Assembly (NCBI RefSeq): GCF_034039665.1
Contig: NZ_CP120131.1
Coordinates: forward strand, 248,001 to 312,000
Source: Mammaliicoccus sp. Dog046
GTDB taxonomy: Bacteria > Bacillota > Bacilli > Staphylococcales > Staphylococcaceae
Direction: 5' to 3'
DNA length: 64,000 nucleotides
Positions 45,788 to 54,203 of this stretch are shown here, piece by piece. The notes below the pieces were generated by a model. It did not search any database. It saw only the letters and a program-made list of their open reading frames with translations, and was not told where the DNA came from. Both the position numbers and the translations under genes were made by a program. How positions within the stretch are numbered: position 1 is the first letter of the stretch; each line of letters begins with the position of its first letter.

Positions 45788-47134
45788 ATGAATAATTTAA
45801 AAAGAGAATTAACATCAAGACAAATGCAGATGATTGCAATTGGAGGCACGATTGGCGTTGGTTTATTTATGGGGGCTTCAAGTACAATTAAATGGACAGG
45901 ACCATCTGTTCTTCTAGCATATGCTATTGCAGGTGTCTTTGTATTCCTTATTATGAGAGCATTAGGTGAAATGGTATATATGTATCCAGATACTGGATCA
46001 TTTGCTAAATTCGCTAACGATTATATACATCCATCATTCTCATTCGTAACAGCAGGAAGTAGTACATTTAACTGGATTATTGTCGGAATGAGTGAAGTGA
46101 TTGCAGTTGGATCTTACTTTAAATATTGGTGGCCAGACTTGCCATCTTGGATACCTGGATTAGCAGTTGTCGTTATATTATTAGCTGCGAACTTAGTATC
46201 TGTTAAATGGTTTGGAGAATTTGAATTTTGGTTTGCAGCAGTGAAAGTAGTAACAATCATTTTAATGATTATTGCAGGTTTCGGACTTATCTTCTTCGGT
46301 ATTGGAAATAACTTCAATCCAATTGGAGTAAGTAATCTATGGTCAAATGGTGGATTCTTCACAGGTGGCTTGAGTGGCTTCTTCTTTGCACTATCCATCG
46401 TGTTCGGTTCTTACATAGGTATAGAATTAATTGGTATTACAGCAGGTGAAACGAAAGATCCGCAGAAAAACATAGTAAAAGCAATTAACGGTGTTGTATG
46501 GAGAATACTTATCTTTTATATCGGTTCAATCTTTGTTATTGTAACGGTTTATCCATGGGATCAAGTAGACCAAATCGGTTCACCGTTCGTAGCAACATTT
46601 GCAAAAGTTGGTATAACAGCAGCAGCAACGATTATAAACTTTGTAGTTATTACAGCAGCAATGTCTGGATGTAACTCAGGTATATTTAGTACAAGTAGAT
46701 TGTTATATACATTAGCAAAACAAAAACAAATTTCACAAATTTTCTATAAAACGAATAAAAACGGTGTACCACATATTGCAGTTATTGCGGTATCAATAGG
46801 TATTTTCTTCGGTATCATATTAGATATCGTATTACCGATGATATTAGGTAAAGATACTAATATCTTTGTATATGTATTTAGTGCAGGTGTGTTACCAGGT
46901 ATGGTACCATGGTTTGCTATATTACTGAGTCATATTAACTTTAGAAAAAAAGAAGATACGACCAATCATCCATTTAAAATGCCATTCGCACCAATTAGTA
47001 ATTACATCACAATATTGATGTTATTCTTAGTAGTAGTAGGCATGATATTTAATGAGGAAACGAGAATATCTGTAATAATAGGTATTGTGTTTATCTTAAG
47101 CATTAGTATATACGCATTTATTAAGAAGCCATAG
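45788..47134 (+). CDS. Amino acid permease, APC superfamily (AAT type)
   Basis: A 448-residue carrier with 12 predicted helices. The N-terminal RELTSRQMQMIAIGGTIGVG and ALGEMVYMYPDTGSFAKFA are the classic AAT fingerprint, and ITAGETKDPQKNIVKAI follows helix 6. Substrate is not determinable; proline, aromatic or D-amino acids are options. The ATG at 45788 follows AGAAGGGG; the TTG at 45770 is upstream of that site. Confidence 0.9.
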   Translation: MNNLKRELTSRQMQMIAIGGTIGVGLFMGASSTIKWTGPSVLLAYAIAGVFVFLIMRALGEMVYMYPDTGSFAKFANDYIHPSFSFVTAGSSTFNWIIVGMSEVIAVGSYFKYWWPDLPSWIPGLAVVVILLAANLVSVKWFGEFEFWFAAVKVVTIILMIIAGFGLIFFGIGNNFNPIGVSNLWSNGGFFTGGLSGFFFALSIVFGSYIGIELIGITAGETKDPQKNIVKAINGVVWRILIFYIGSIFVIVTVYPWDQVDQIGSPFVATFAKVGITAAATIINFVVITAAMSGCNSGIFSTSRLLYTLAKQKQISQIFYKTNKNGVPHIAVIAVSIGIFFGIILDIVLPMILGKDTNIFVYVFSAGVLPGMVPWFAILLSHINFRKKEDTTNHPFKMPFAPISNYITILMLFLVVVGMIFNEETRISVIIGIVFILSISIYAFIKKP

Positions 47135-47145
47135 TATAGAATAGA

Positions 47146-47183
47146 ACAGCCGCCAAAGGGATTCCCTTTGGCGGCTGTTTTTT
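47146..47183 (+). terminator. Terminator after the amino acid permease
   Basis: ACAGCCGCCAAAGGG and CCCTTTGGCGGCTGT arms with a 3-base loop followed by TTTTTTG. Confidence 0.93.
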
Positions 47184-47272
47184 GTTGTATGCGTAGTGGA
47201 GGGAAGGTTTAGAGGTGTCTAGGGAAGTCTTCGGGTTGTCTGACTGTAGACAAGAGGGAGTCTAAAAACATA

Positions 47273-47312
47273 GTAAAAGCAGGGCACATTATGGAATGTG
47301 TCCTGCTTTTAT
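47273..47312 (-). terminator. Terminator of the glucitol-type PTS operon
   Basis: AAAAGCAGGGCACAT and ATGTGTCCTGCTTTT arms; it overlaps the stop codon of the regulator gene. Confidence 0.85.
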
Positions 47313-48244
47313 TTGTCTGTATTGATTTCTAATAAGGCTTTACCTGTATGTTCATCTGTAACAAGTACATCGATAAGTTTATTATTTAATGCTGCTTTAA
47401 TAGCTTTGACTTTGTTATTACCACCAGCAATACCTATTTTTAATGGGATTCTTTTGTATTCTTCCATGTCTAATGAAATGATACGATTATTCCACTCACA
47501 ATTAATGGTTTCTCCCGATTCATTTATAAAGGTATACATAATATCGCCAATAGCTTTGTCTTTAATATCATTAAAGCTAAGTTCATCACGATAAGAAGCA
47601 ACAATTGTCGACTGTTCAGGATTTGCACCTATACCTACTAAAGCAATCGTTGCTTGCTTCATTTTTTCAGTAACTTTACTAACAAACTTTTGATTCATCA
47701 TAAAGTGTTTAGATTCAATATCATCCACAACAACTGGTGCGTGAAGCAGCATATTATTAGCGCCAAAACATTTGCTAAAACTATCAGCAATATGATTAGC
47801 ATGTATATCCATTGATGCATTTCCCATACCGCCAACTAATGGCACAAATAATACGTTTGGATATTTATTATTGCAAATTGTATTCTTTACAACTTGATCC
47901 ATTGTCGTTCCTGCCGAAACCGCTACAATATCATCATCGCTTAATTTACGGATTAAATAGTTACTACCTGCAGTACCTAATTTAGCTTTTAATTGTTTAG
48001 TATCTTTAATACAAACTACTTCTTCTAAATTATATTTTTCTTCAAGTTGAGATTCTAATTCTAATAAATCATTTTCATTTATTTTAATCTCAACAATACC
48101 TTTTTGTTTTGCAAGGGTCAGGTATTTAGAAACTGTAGGTCTACTTACACCCATGATTTCTGCTATTCTATTTTGGTTTAATTCTTGGTGATAATATAAT
48201 TTGCAAATCTTTATCATCACTCTAGTATCATCTAAAATTGACAT
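47309..48244 (-). CDS. SorC/DeoR-type sugar-binding transcriptional regulator
   Basis: A 311-residue protein. The N-terminal HTH is QNRIAEIMGVSRPTVSKYLT (about 24-43), and the larger C-terminal domain is of the sugar-binding SorC/CggR type (LFVPLVGGMGNASMDIHAN, LVGIGANPEQSTIVASYRD, KIGIAGGNNKVKAIKAAL). It is the last gene of the PTS operon, so it probably senses the phosphorylated sugar and controls the operon. Start ATG, 8 bp after the IIA gene. Confidence 0.85.
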   Translation of the reverse strand: MSILDDTRVMIKICKLYYHQELNQNRIAEIMGVSRPTVSKYLTLAKQKGIVEIKINENDLLELESQLEEKYNLEEVVCIKDTKQLKAKLGTAGSNYLIRKLSDDDIVAVSAGTTMDQVVKNTICNNKYPNVLFVPLVGGMGNASMDIHANHIADSFSKCFGANNMLLHAPVVVDDIESKHFMMNQKFVSKVTEKMKQATIALVGIGANPEQSTIVASYRDELSFNDIKDKAIGDIMYTFINESGETINCEWNNRIISLDMEEYKRIPLKIGIAGGNNKVKAIKAALNNKLIDVLVTDEHTGKALLEINTDK

Positions 48245-48252
48245 TTTTATCC

Positions 48253-48603
48253 CTACTCAAATCTTAAAGTATCTCCTATTTTTAAATCAGGTAATTCATG
48301 ACCACTTATTGCTATTGCTCCTGGAAGTATATCGTTATTATTCAAATAAACAGATATATGACCTAGAGTCATTAAATTATTATGTGCTTCAGAACCAATT
48401 TTATCAACTTTAAATTCAATGTCATTGATCTTAAGAATAGACACATTACTTAAATTAAAGTCATCACTGATTTCATTAGTTTCGTGAATATATGATATAT
48501 CTTTCAACTCTCCTGGAGCGGACGTACCAAACAACACAAATAAATTGTCTTCTTTAAATGCTGGAGCTAAATCGCCAAACTCTTTTATAATTGTTTTATA
48601 CAT
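48253..48603 (-). CDS. srlB: PTS glucitol/sorbitol IIA component
   Basis: A 116-residue cytoplasmic IIA-Gut domain. FGTSAPGELKDISYIHE (about 25-41) and LMTLGHISVYLNN match the family, with the phosphorylated His in GHISVYL or YIHET; I cannot decide which. It passes phosphate from HPr to the IIB protein encoded upstream. 12 bp after srlE. srl name refers to family, not proven substrate. Confidence 0.85.
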   Translation of the reverse strand: MYKTIIKEFGDLAPAFKEDNLFVLFGTSAPGELKDISYIHETNEISDDFNLSNVSILKINDIEFKVDKIGSEAHNNLMTLGHISVYLNNNDILPGAIAISGHELPDLKIGDTLRFE

Positions 48604-48615
48604 ATTTTTCTCTCC

Positions 48616-49620
48616 TTAATATAAGCCGAAACTAGCAAAGTATGCAATTATGACTGCTAGTACGCCTGTTATCATTCTACTATAGAGTACAGCTGGTACA
48701 CCGACTTCAACCGTTTTTTCTTCAGCTTCACCTAATGATAAACCAACTGGAATAAAATCAGCACCAACTTGACCTGTAATTGCAAATAGTGCAGGAAGGG
48801 CAAATTCTGGAGGAACATTTCCAGCTCCAATTTGCGTTCCGATTAATACCCCAATTACTTGTGAAATAACTGCTCCAGGTCCCAAAATAGGGGAGAGTAT
48901 TGGTATAGTACAAATGATAACTAATATTAAAAGTCCGACTAATGATCCAGCTAATGGAGTCATTAATTTAGCTAACCATTGACCTACACCTGTATAGTTT
49001 ATTATACCAATTAGCATACTAATAAAAGCCATAAATGGTAATATATTTTTTATTAACATATCGATTGAATCTCTACCAGCTTGATAAAATGTACCTGTTA
49101 CGTTTCCAATACCTTTAGAAAAACGAATTAAAAATGATGGTTTGCTATCTTTAGTTTGTTCTTTTTGTGAAGTTGTTGTATCATCCGTATCTGCTTCATT
49201 GTTATCTTTGATTATACTGGTTTGTTCATCATTATTATTATTTTCTAGTGTAACATCTTCTAATTGAATATTAGATACTTTAACACCAGAAACAAAGTTA
49301 TCTTCATTTATATGTTTGGCTAATGGTCCACTAGGAGAAGTAGGGAGTAAATCAACAGTTAGTATTCCCTTCATAGGATAAACACCAATTCTAGCTGTAC
49401 CACCACAATCTATGATAGCTGCTGCTATTCTTGTATCCTTAATTGTATTTTTAAATCCATCAACTGCTTCTGCTCCAGTTAATTCAGCAATTTTTTGTGC
49501 AACTGGATGAATACCTCCACCAGTAACCGATAAAATCACATCTTTTTCTTCTGTTGGAGCTATAGTGAAACCTTTGCCCCATCCACCATTACCTTTATTT
49601 ACTTTAACGCGCTTATACAT
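48616..49620 (-). CDS. srlE: PTS glucitol/sorbitol IIBC component
   Basis: A 334-residue protein. The IIB-Gut part covers about residues 1-110 (VKVNKGNGGWGKGFTI, ILSVTGGGIHPVAQKIA, phosphorylated Cys in IIDCGGTARIG), a Ser/Thr/Asp-rich linker follows at about 120-160, and the membrane part starts near 180 with NILPFMAFISMLIGI. The linker (NNNNDEQTS, DTDDTTTSQKEQ) is unusually long and acidic. Together with srlA it forms the channel. Confidence 0.88.
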   Translation of the reverse strand: MYKRVKVNKGNGGWGKGFTIAPTEEKDVILSVTGGGIHPVAQKIAELTGAEAVDGFKNTIKDTRIAAAIIDCGGTARIGVYPMKGILTVDLLPTSPSGPLAKHINEDNFVSGVKVSNIQLEDVTLENNNNDEQTSIIKDNNEADTDDTTTSQKEQTKDSKPSFLIRFSKGIGNVTGTFYQAGRDSIDMLIKNILPFMAFISMLIGIINYTGVGQWLAKLMTPLAGSLVGLLILVIICTIPILSPILGPGAVISQVIGVLIGTQIGAGNVPPEFALPALFAITGQVGADFIPVGLSLGEAEEKTVEVGVPAVLYSRMITGVLAVIIAYFASFGLY

Positions 49621-49647
49621 ATTAATTCACCCCTCATTATAAAGCGT

Positions 49648-50163
49648 TTACATTTTCTTGTATAGATAAGCAGTTATTTTTTCAGTAATAATACCTCGTA
49701 TTAACATAATGACTATTGCGATTAAAAAATATCTAACTGCTAATTCTGAAGTAGCTAAACCCGCTTTTTGTATACCATTAGCAATACCTAAATAAACGAA
49801 AAGTTCACCAGCATTTGCATATGGAAATAGGGCAGTAACAGGATGTAGAAATGTTACTAAGGAATCAAAGAATGCTGGCTTTTTCTTTTCATCAACAAAC
49901 TTCCCGAATGTATAGGCCATTGGATTTGTTAAAAGTAGCACGGATAACATTGGCATAATTGTATATCTAGTTATCGTATATTTAGAAGTTACTTTGATCG
50001 CTTTCGTGACTCTTTCTTCACCAATAAACTTAATCATTGCATACGTAAAAGTTAATAGAACGACAAGTGTTGGTACAATGCTCGTAAATAATTCAGTAAA
50101 CTGCTTGCCGCCTTCTTCAAATAAGCCAATAAAATGTTTTCCGAACCATTCTATTATGTTCAT
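49648..50163 (-). CDS. srlA: PTS glucitol/sorbitol IIC2 component
   Basis: A 171-residue membrane protein of the GutA family with four or five helices: HFIGLFEEGGKQFTELFTSIVPTL-like N terminus, ITRYTIMPMLSVLLLTNPMA and LVTFLHPVTALFPYANAGEL. It carries the second half of the permease. Its start overlaps the GutM-like gene by four bases, and AAGGGGTG precedes the ATG. Confidence 0.88.
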   Translation of the reverse strand: MNIIEWFGKHFIGLFEEGGKQFTELFTSIVPTLVVLLTFTYAMIKFIGEERVTKAIKVTSKYTITRYTIMPMLSVLLLTNPMAYTFGKFVDEKKKPAFFDSLVTFLHPVTALFPYANAGELFVYLGIANGIQKAGLATSELAVRYFLIAIVIMLIRGIITEKITAYLYKKM

Positions 50164-50480
50164 GACTGTTCACCCCTTAGATACATGTTTATATTTTTAT
50201 GTATCTTTTTATTTTTCACATTCTCATTTTTTCGGACTTTTAATTTATATAAATAACTTTGGATAGTATAAATACTTACTAAAGATTGTTCGTTCCATAC
50301 TGAAATAATAATAACTTTAAAAATTTTGAATCGTTTTTCTACAGAAATATTAATTTTATATGCTTTAGAGTATTGAGACTTAATTTCTTTTATCTTTTTA
50401 TTTATTGATCTGACTTGAATAATCCCTAAAATCAGCTGCAGTACCATAACAAGAATAAGAATGTTTACAACAAGGCTCAT
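50160..50480 (-). CDS. GutM-like protein
   Basis: A 106-residue protein with an N-terminal hydrophobic helix (NILILVMVLQLILGIIQV) followed by a basic region. GutM/SrlM proteins of glucitol operons have this same layout (hydrophobic LxLGxxQ start, then a soluble part) and act as accessory activators. The similarity is mainly in the first 30 residues, so the call rests partly on its position directly before srlA and overlapping both neighbours by four bases. Confidence 0.65.
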   Translation of the reverse strand: MSLVVNILILVMVLQLILGIIQVRSINKKIKEIKSQYSKAYKINISVEKRFKIFKVIIISVWNEQSLVSIYTIQSYLYKLKVRKNENVKNKKIHKNINMYLRGEQS

Positions 50481-51730
50481 TGAAATACTCGATCTTGTTC
50501 TTGTCGTAATTTATAAATTACAGATTCTTTATTCAAGTCAGTATTATCAAGAGTTAAAATTTCATCTTTTTTAATATCTTTAGTTGCTTTTGTACCATTT
50601 GTAATAACACCAATAGGGAAGGCATTTATGTCTTTCATGTTTTGATGACTTGTAATTTCACCTCTAACAGTGTAACCACCGATACCATCAATTGCTTCGC
50701 CATTTTTAATATCGCGTTTTGCTCTAGCTACAGTTTCTGATACAGGTCCAGATATAGGTTTAATTGAATAATCATTATACATAACTGCTTTAGCTATTGT
50801 GTGTGGTGTCTCTAAACTTGCAAGATGGTAAGGTCTATACAAGGTGTAATGATGATTATGACTTTCATCAACTTTTAATAAATATCTTAATTCTTCATCT
50901 ACGATAGCATTGTCGGATCTGACTATGACAAACACACCAGGAGCTAAACCATCTACATATTCAACAACATGTAAATTATTTAATACACCACCATTAGATT
51001 TTAAATTTAATTTTTCATGTACATCATCTAAGTTAGCTTGAACTCCGTGCATACCATCGATATCAACGTGATAACCAATAGCATTACTCAATAGATTCAT
51101 TTCGGCCATTGTTTTTGTTCCATCTTGAAAGGCAGCTAACATTTTTGGATTCATATTTTTAGACTTTGCTTCTTCTAGGCAAGTATCTGGATTTGAATAA
51201 GGCTGTAATTTGTTGTTTTTTCCTTTTCCGGCAACAACAACTTCTAATCCCATAGACTTCGCAAACTCGTATAACTCTACAAGTACAGCTGGTTCATCGC
51301 CTGCAGAGCCTGTATAAACAAGTCCTTTATCTTCAAATTTTTTCTTCATAATTGATCCTACGGTAATATCAACTTCAACATTTAATAGTACTAAATGCTT
51401 ACTTGCTTCAAGTGTTAGTTCCATTATTTGTGCGCCGATTTCAGGAACACCAGTAGCATCTACAACCACGTCGATATAATCACCATTAATTACATCTTCA
51501 AATTTTGTAGAAGTTTTAATGTCATGATCATGTTTATTGAATTTTTTATAACCTTGAATTGCAAACTCAATATTTGATTCATCAATATCACAAACACCAC
51601 CGACAACCATTCCTGGAATTTGAGAAATTTGACTAATCAATCCTCTTCCCATTTGACCTGCTCCAATAACCCCAACGCGAATAAAATCTGCTTGTTCTTC
51701 TTTGATTAATAAATCTGAATAAAGTGACAT
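50477..51730 (-). CDS. SAF-domain NAD(P)-dependent oxidoreductase (homoserine-dehydrogenase/DXR-II-like)
   Basis: A 417-residue protein. An N-terminal Rossmann domain has VGVIGAGQMGRGLISQI (about 19-35) and VVVDATGVPEIG; the middle resembles homoserine dehydrogenase (VYTGSAGDEPAVLVELYEFA, KGKNNKLQPYSNP); the C-terminal SAF domain includes NGEAIDGIGGYTVRG and KDEILTLDNTDLN. This architecture is shared with DXR-II/DRL-type proteins, some of which isomerise and reduce sugar phosphates. It replaces the usual sorbitol-6-phosphate dehydrogenase as first gene of the PTS operon. AAAGGGG is eight bases before the ATG at 51730. Confidence 0.82.
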   Translation of the reverse strand: MSLYSDLLIKEEQADFIRVGVIGAGQMGRGLISQISQIPGMVVGGVCDIDESNIEFAIQGYKKFNKHDHDIKTSTKFEDVINGDYIDVVVDATGVPEIGAQIMELTLEASKHLVLLNVEVDITVGSIMKKKFEDKGLVYTGSAGDEPAVLVELYEFAKSMGLEVVVAGKGKNNKLQPYSNPDTCLEEAKSKNMNPKMLAAFQDGTKTMAEMNLLSNAIGYHVDIDGMHGVQANLDDVHEKLNLKSNGGVLNNLHVVEYVDGLAPGVFVIVRSDNAIVDEELRYLLKVDESHNHHYTLYRPYHLASLETPHTIAKAVMYNDYSIKPISGPVSETVARAKRDIKNGEAIDGIGGYTVRGEITSHQNMKDINAFPIGVITNGTKATKDIKKDEILTLDNTDLNKESVIYKLRQEQDRVFQ

Positions 51731-51756
51731 ATACAATTCCCCTTTCCAAATGTTCT

Positions 51757-51766
51757 GTTCTAGAAC
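51757..51766. promoter_or_regulatory. Short palindrome before the glucitol-type operon
   Basis: GTTCTAGAAC is a perfect 10-bp palindrome 27 bp before the first start codon, with a partial TGTTCT copy next to it. It is a candidate operator for the SorC-type regulator; evidence is only position and symmetry. Confidence 0.4.
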
Positions 51767-51784
51767 TTATGTAAATAATAATTG

Positions 51785-51798
51785 AGAAAGCGCTTTCT
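51785..51798. promoter_or_regulatory. Catabolite-responsive element (cre) of the glucitol-type operon
   Basis: AGAAAGCGCTTTCT is a perfect 14-bp palindrome with the CG core, fitting the CcpA consensus. It predicts glucose repression. The rest of the gap to 52043 is AT-rich and holds no recognisable gene; a five-codon start-stop unit at 51951 is probably chance. Confidence 0.8.
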
Positions 51799-52043
51799 GT
51801 CAATTGTGAATTATTAAAAAATTAAAAAATAAACAAAAGTTTTTGAATTAAATGTGATTATAACGAGTGTTATATTACTCTATGATTTTTAATTTAAAAT
51901 GAGGTTTGTAGGGAATGAGGAGTGTTTTTTAAGATGAGAAGGAGTCTAAAATGAATTGGAAGAATTAACAATATCATTTGTATATTATCCTTATGGCATG
52001 TAAAATTGATGTATAAGTTCAATTTGAAAGGAGTGAGGTCGTC

Positions 52044-52313
52044 GTGGAATGGTTGATTGGGTTATTGGGTGAAGATGTGTTAATTCAATATGTCGCATTT
52101 GGTTTGTATTATTTTGTACCATTGCTGCTGACGCTCTTGTTTGTTTACTTGCAAATGCAAGCAAGTATCAAACTCCATAAGAATTGGATTGTGAGGTCTT
52201 CAACTGAGGTAGATGATCAATACATATTTGTATGGATTGTACCTATACTTAGGTGGAGAATACGTTGCTTATCCATGACCGTCGATGAAGAAGACGCGTT
52301 GCCAATATATTAA
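52044..52313 (+). CDS. Small membrane protein, unknown
   Basis: An 89-residue protein with one clear membrane helix (about 17-40, GLYYFVPLLLTLLFVYLQMQ) and a basic then acidic soluble tail (RWRIRCLSMTVDEEDALPIY). GTG start after AAAGGAGTGAGG, a good binding site, and only 31 bp before the YidC gene, which argues that it is real and co-transcribed. No family recognised. Confidence 0.6.
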   Translation: MEWLIGLLGEDVLIQYVAFGLYYFVPLLLTLLFVYLQMQASIKLHKNWIVRSSTEVDDQYIFVWIVPILRWRIRCLSMTVDEEDALPIY

Positions 52314-52344
52314 TCATATTTATTAATATATTGGAGGAGAAATT

Positions 52345-53109
52345 TTGAAAAAATTATATACAGTATTAGCATTTTTAGCAATTTCAGTACTTTTAGGAGG
52401 GTGTGCACCAAAAGAAGGTGGCATGTTCCATTCAACTTTGGTAGAGCCATTTGTTTATTTAATTAAATTCTTTGCTTCATTCTTTAACGATAGCTACGGT
52501 ATTGGTATCATCATTGTCACACTTTGTGTACGTTTGATTGTTATGCCGTTTATGTTGAAGTCGTTTAAGGGACAGAAGAAGATGCAATTTAAGATGAAAC
52601 AATTGAAGCCTGAGATTGATGAGATTAATAAGAAGATGAAGGCTGCTAAAGATGATCAAGAAAAAACGCAATATAGCCAAGAAATGATGGCTTTATATAA
52701 AGAGCATGATGTGAATCCATTGAATATGGGTTGTTTACCGATGCTTATTCAAATGCCGATATTGATGGCGTTATATTTTGCGATCTCACACAATGATGCA
52801 TTTGCGAGTCATAGCTTTGCTTGGTTTAATTTAGGTACACCAGATATTTGGATGGCATTAATTGCAGGGGCTTTATATTTACTACAAGCATATTTATCAA
52901 CAAAATATATGCCAGATGATGCAAACGGACAAATGAAATACTTCATGTATTTAAGTCCGATTATGATTTTAATTGCGAGTATAAACATGCCGGCAGCATT
53001 GCCATTATATTGGAGTGCAAGCGCGATTGTTCTTATTATTCAACAATATATATCTAACAAATACTTTAATTATCATGAAGAAGAATTAAAGCCTGAAGTT
53101 AGCCATTAA
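52345..53109 (+). CDS. yidC: YidC/Oxa1 family membrane protein insertase (lipoprotein)
   Basis: A 254-residue insertase. The lipobox LGGC lies at residues 17-20; the conserved positively charged Arg of the hydrophilic groove is in LCVRLIVMPFM (about 61-71); a basic coiled coil (KMKQLKPEIDEINKKMKAAK) follows, then MGCLPMLIQMPILMALYFAI and SPIMILIASINMPAALPLYW. It inserts membrane proteins with or without Sec. Slightly short for a Gram-positive YidC, so it may be either the main or a second copy. TTG start after GGAGGAG. A terminator follows. Confidence 0.9.
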   Translation: MKKLYTVLAFLAISVLLGGCAPKEGGMFHSTLVEPFVYLIKFFASFFNDSYGIGIIIVTLCVRLIVMPFMLKSFKGQKKMQFKMKQLKPEIDEINKKMKAAKDDQEKTQYSQEMMALYKEHDVNPLNMGCLPMLIQMPILMALYFAISHNDAFASHSFAWFNLGTPDIWMALIAGALYLLQAYLSTKYMPDDANGQMKYFMYLSPIMILIASINMPAALPLYWSASAIVLIIQQYISNKYFNYHEEELKPEVSH

Positions 53110-53113
53110 ATAT

Positions 53114-53146
53114 AAAAAAGACGCTCACTATTTGAGCGTCTTTTTT
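53114..53146 (+). terminator. Terminator after yidC
   Basis: AAAAAAGACGCTCA and TGAGCGTCTTTTTT arms with a 5-base loop. A near copy lies at 53568, on the other side of the 41-bp array. Confidence 0.92.
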
Positions 53147-53152
53147 ATACTG

Positions 53153-53553
53153 AACATTGCAAGTGGAGGCTGACAAGCAACATTGAGCCCTCGAATATTG
53201 CAAGTGGAGGTCGACAAGCAACATTGGAGCCCTGAACATTGCAAGTGGGGCTCGACAAGCAACATTGAGCGCTTGAACATTGCAAGTGGGGCTCGACAAG
53301 CAACATTGGAGCCTTGAACATTGCAAGTGAGGGCTGACAAGCAACATTGGAGCCTTAAACATTGCAAGTGAGGACTGACAAGCAACATTGGAGCCCTGAA
53401 CATTGCAAGTGAGGGTCGACAAGCAACATTGGAGCCTTGAACATTGCAAGTGAGCACTGACAAGCAACATTGGAGCCATGAACATTGCAAGTGAGGGTCG
53501 ACAAGCAACATTGATCCCTCGAATATTGCAAGTGGGGTCTGACAAGCAATATC
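53153..53553. repeat. Tandem array of ten 41-bp units (AACATTGCAAGTG family)
   Basis: Units start at 53153, 53194, 53235, 53276, 53317, 53358, 53399, 53440, 53481 and 53522, an exact 41-bp period. Each runs AACATTGCAAGTG ... CGACAAGCAACATTG plus a variable GAGCCCTG-like spacer. ATTGC and GCAAC/T arms can pair; in the last unit ATATTGC and GCAATAT pair perfectly. The same unit forms the array at 56938. It lies between convergent yidC and marR-type genes and is bracketed by two almost identical terminators. Confidence 0.97.
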
Positions 53554-53567
53554 CGGTTGTACAAAGT

Positions 53568-53597
53568 AAAAGACGCTCACGATTGAGCGTCTTTTTT
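53568..53597. terminator. Terminator of the MarR gene, near copy of 53114
   Basis: AGACGCTCA and TGAGCGTCT arms with a 4-base loop, T-run on both strands. Confidence 0.88.
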
Positions 53598-53599
53598 GT

Positions 53600-54046
53600 T
53601 TATTCATTTGGTTTTATTGATTTTACATTTTTAAATCCACTTTTTTTACTAGCGAGGTGTTCCATGACTTCGTGCCAATCATTACCGGATTCTTCAAATG
53701 TTTGTTGTAGTAATTCGTTTTGTGCTTGGTTTAATGTATCCACGAGTTCGCTACCTTCTGGAGTAGGGTATAAATGTTTAACTCTTCTATCATTGTCTGA
53801 ATCTACATATCTGATTAGACCTTTTTCTTTTAATTTTTTAAGTGATGCATGTGAGGCTTGTTTTGAAATTTCTAATGTATCTAATAAATCTTTCATTGTG
53901 ATGCCAGGCATTTGATCTATAAAAAATAGAAATCTGTGATGTTGTCTACTCATGCCATGGTTTTTTATGATGTCATCCGCTGTATTTATAAATGTTTTAT
54001 ATGCAAAGTAAAAAAGCATGTGATCGTAATTATTTTTATTATTCAT
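53600..54046 (-). CDS. MarR family regulator
   Basis: A 148-residue winged-helix protein. The recognition region is MKDLLDTLEISKQASHASLKKL (about 53-74) and the wing is YVDSDNDRRVKHLYPT, the classic DxRxxxxxLT pattern. It is divergent from the decarboxylase gene, with two matching inverted repeats between them, so it probably represses that gene and itself. AAGGAGT precedes the ATG. Confidence 0.87.
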   Translation of the reverse strand: MNNKNNYDHMLFYFAYKTFINTADDIIKNHGMSRQHHRFLFFIDQMPGITMKDLLDTLEISKQASHASLKKLKEKGLIRYVDSDNDRRVKHLYPTPEGSELVDTLNQAQNELLQQTFEESGNDWHEVMEHLASKKSGFKNVKSIKPNE

Positions 54047-54099
54047 TATGTCGACTCCTTTTCAACTATTATAAAGGATAGAAAAGAAAAATTCATTTA

Positions 54100-54120
54100 T
54101 AGGTCAACAAAGTTGACTTA
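54100..54120. promoter_or_regulatory. MarR operator, copy 1
   Basis: TAGGTCAA, five bases, TTGACTTA: an inverted repeat with one mismatch, 53 bp before the MarR start. It matches the element at 54204. Confidence 0.75.
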
Positions 54121-54203
54121 AAATGTGTATAGGCATATACTAATTATTAAAGATATAAGAATACATTTGATATTTAATTGATGTGTTTATTTTTTTAAGG
54201 TAA

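Noticed and set aside
51951-51968. Five-codon start-stop unit (MNWKN) after an AGAAGGAG
   Set aside because: Too short to judge, and no downstream hairpin supports attenuation of the next gene.
53099-53607. Overlapping minus-strand frames of 69-159 codons in the first AACATTGCAAGTG array
   Set aside because: All three frames are simply the 41-bp repeat read through; no ribosome binding sites, and the products are shifted versions of the same Cys-rich repeat.
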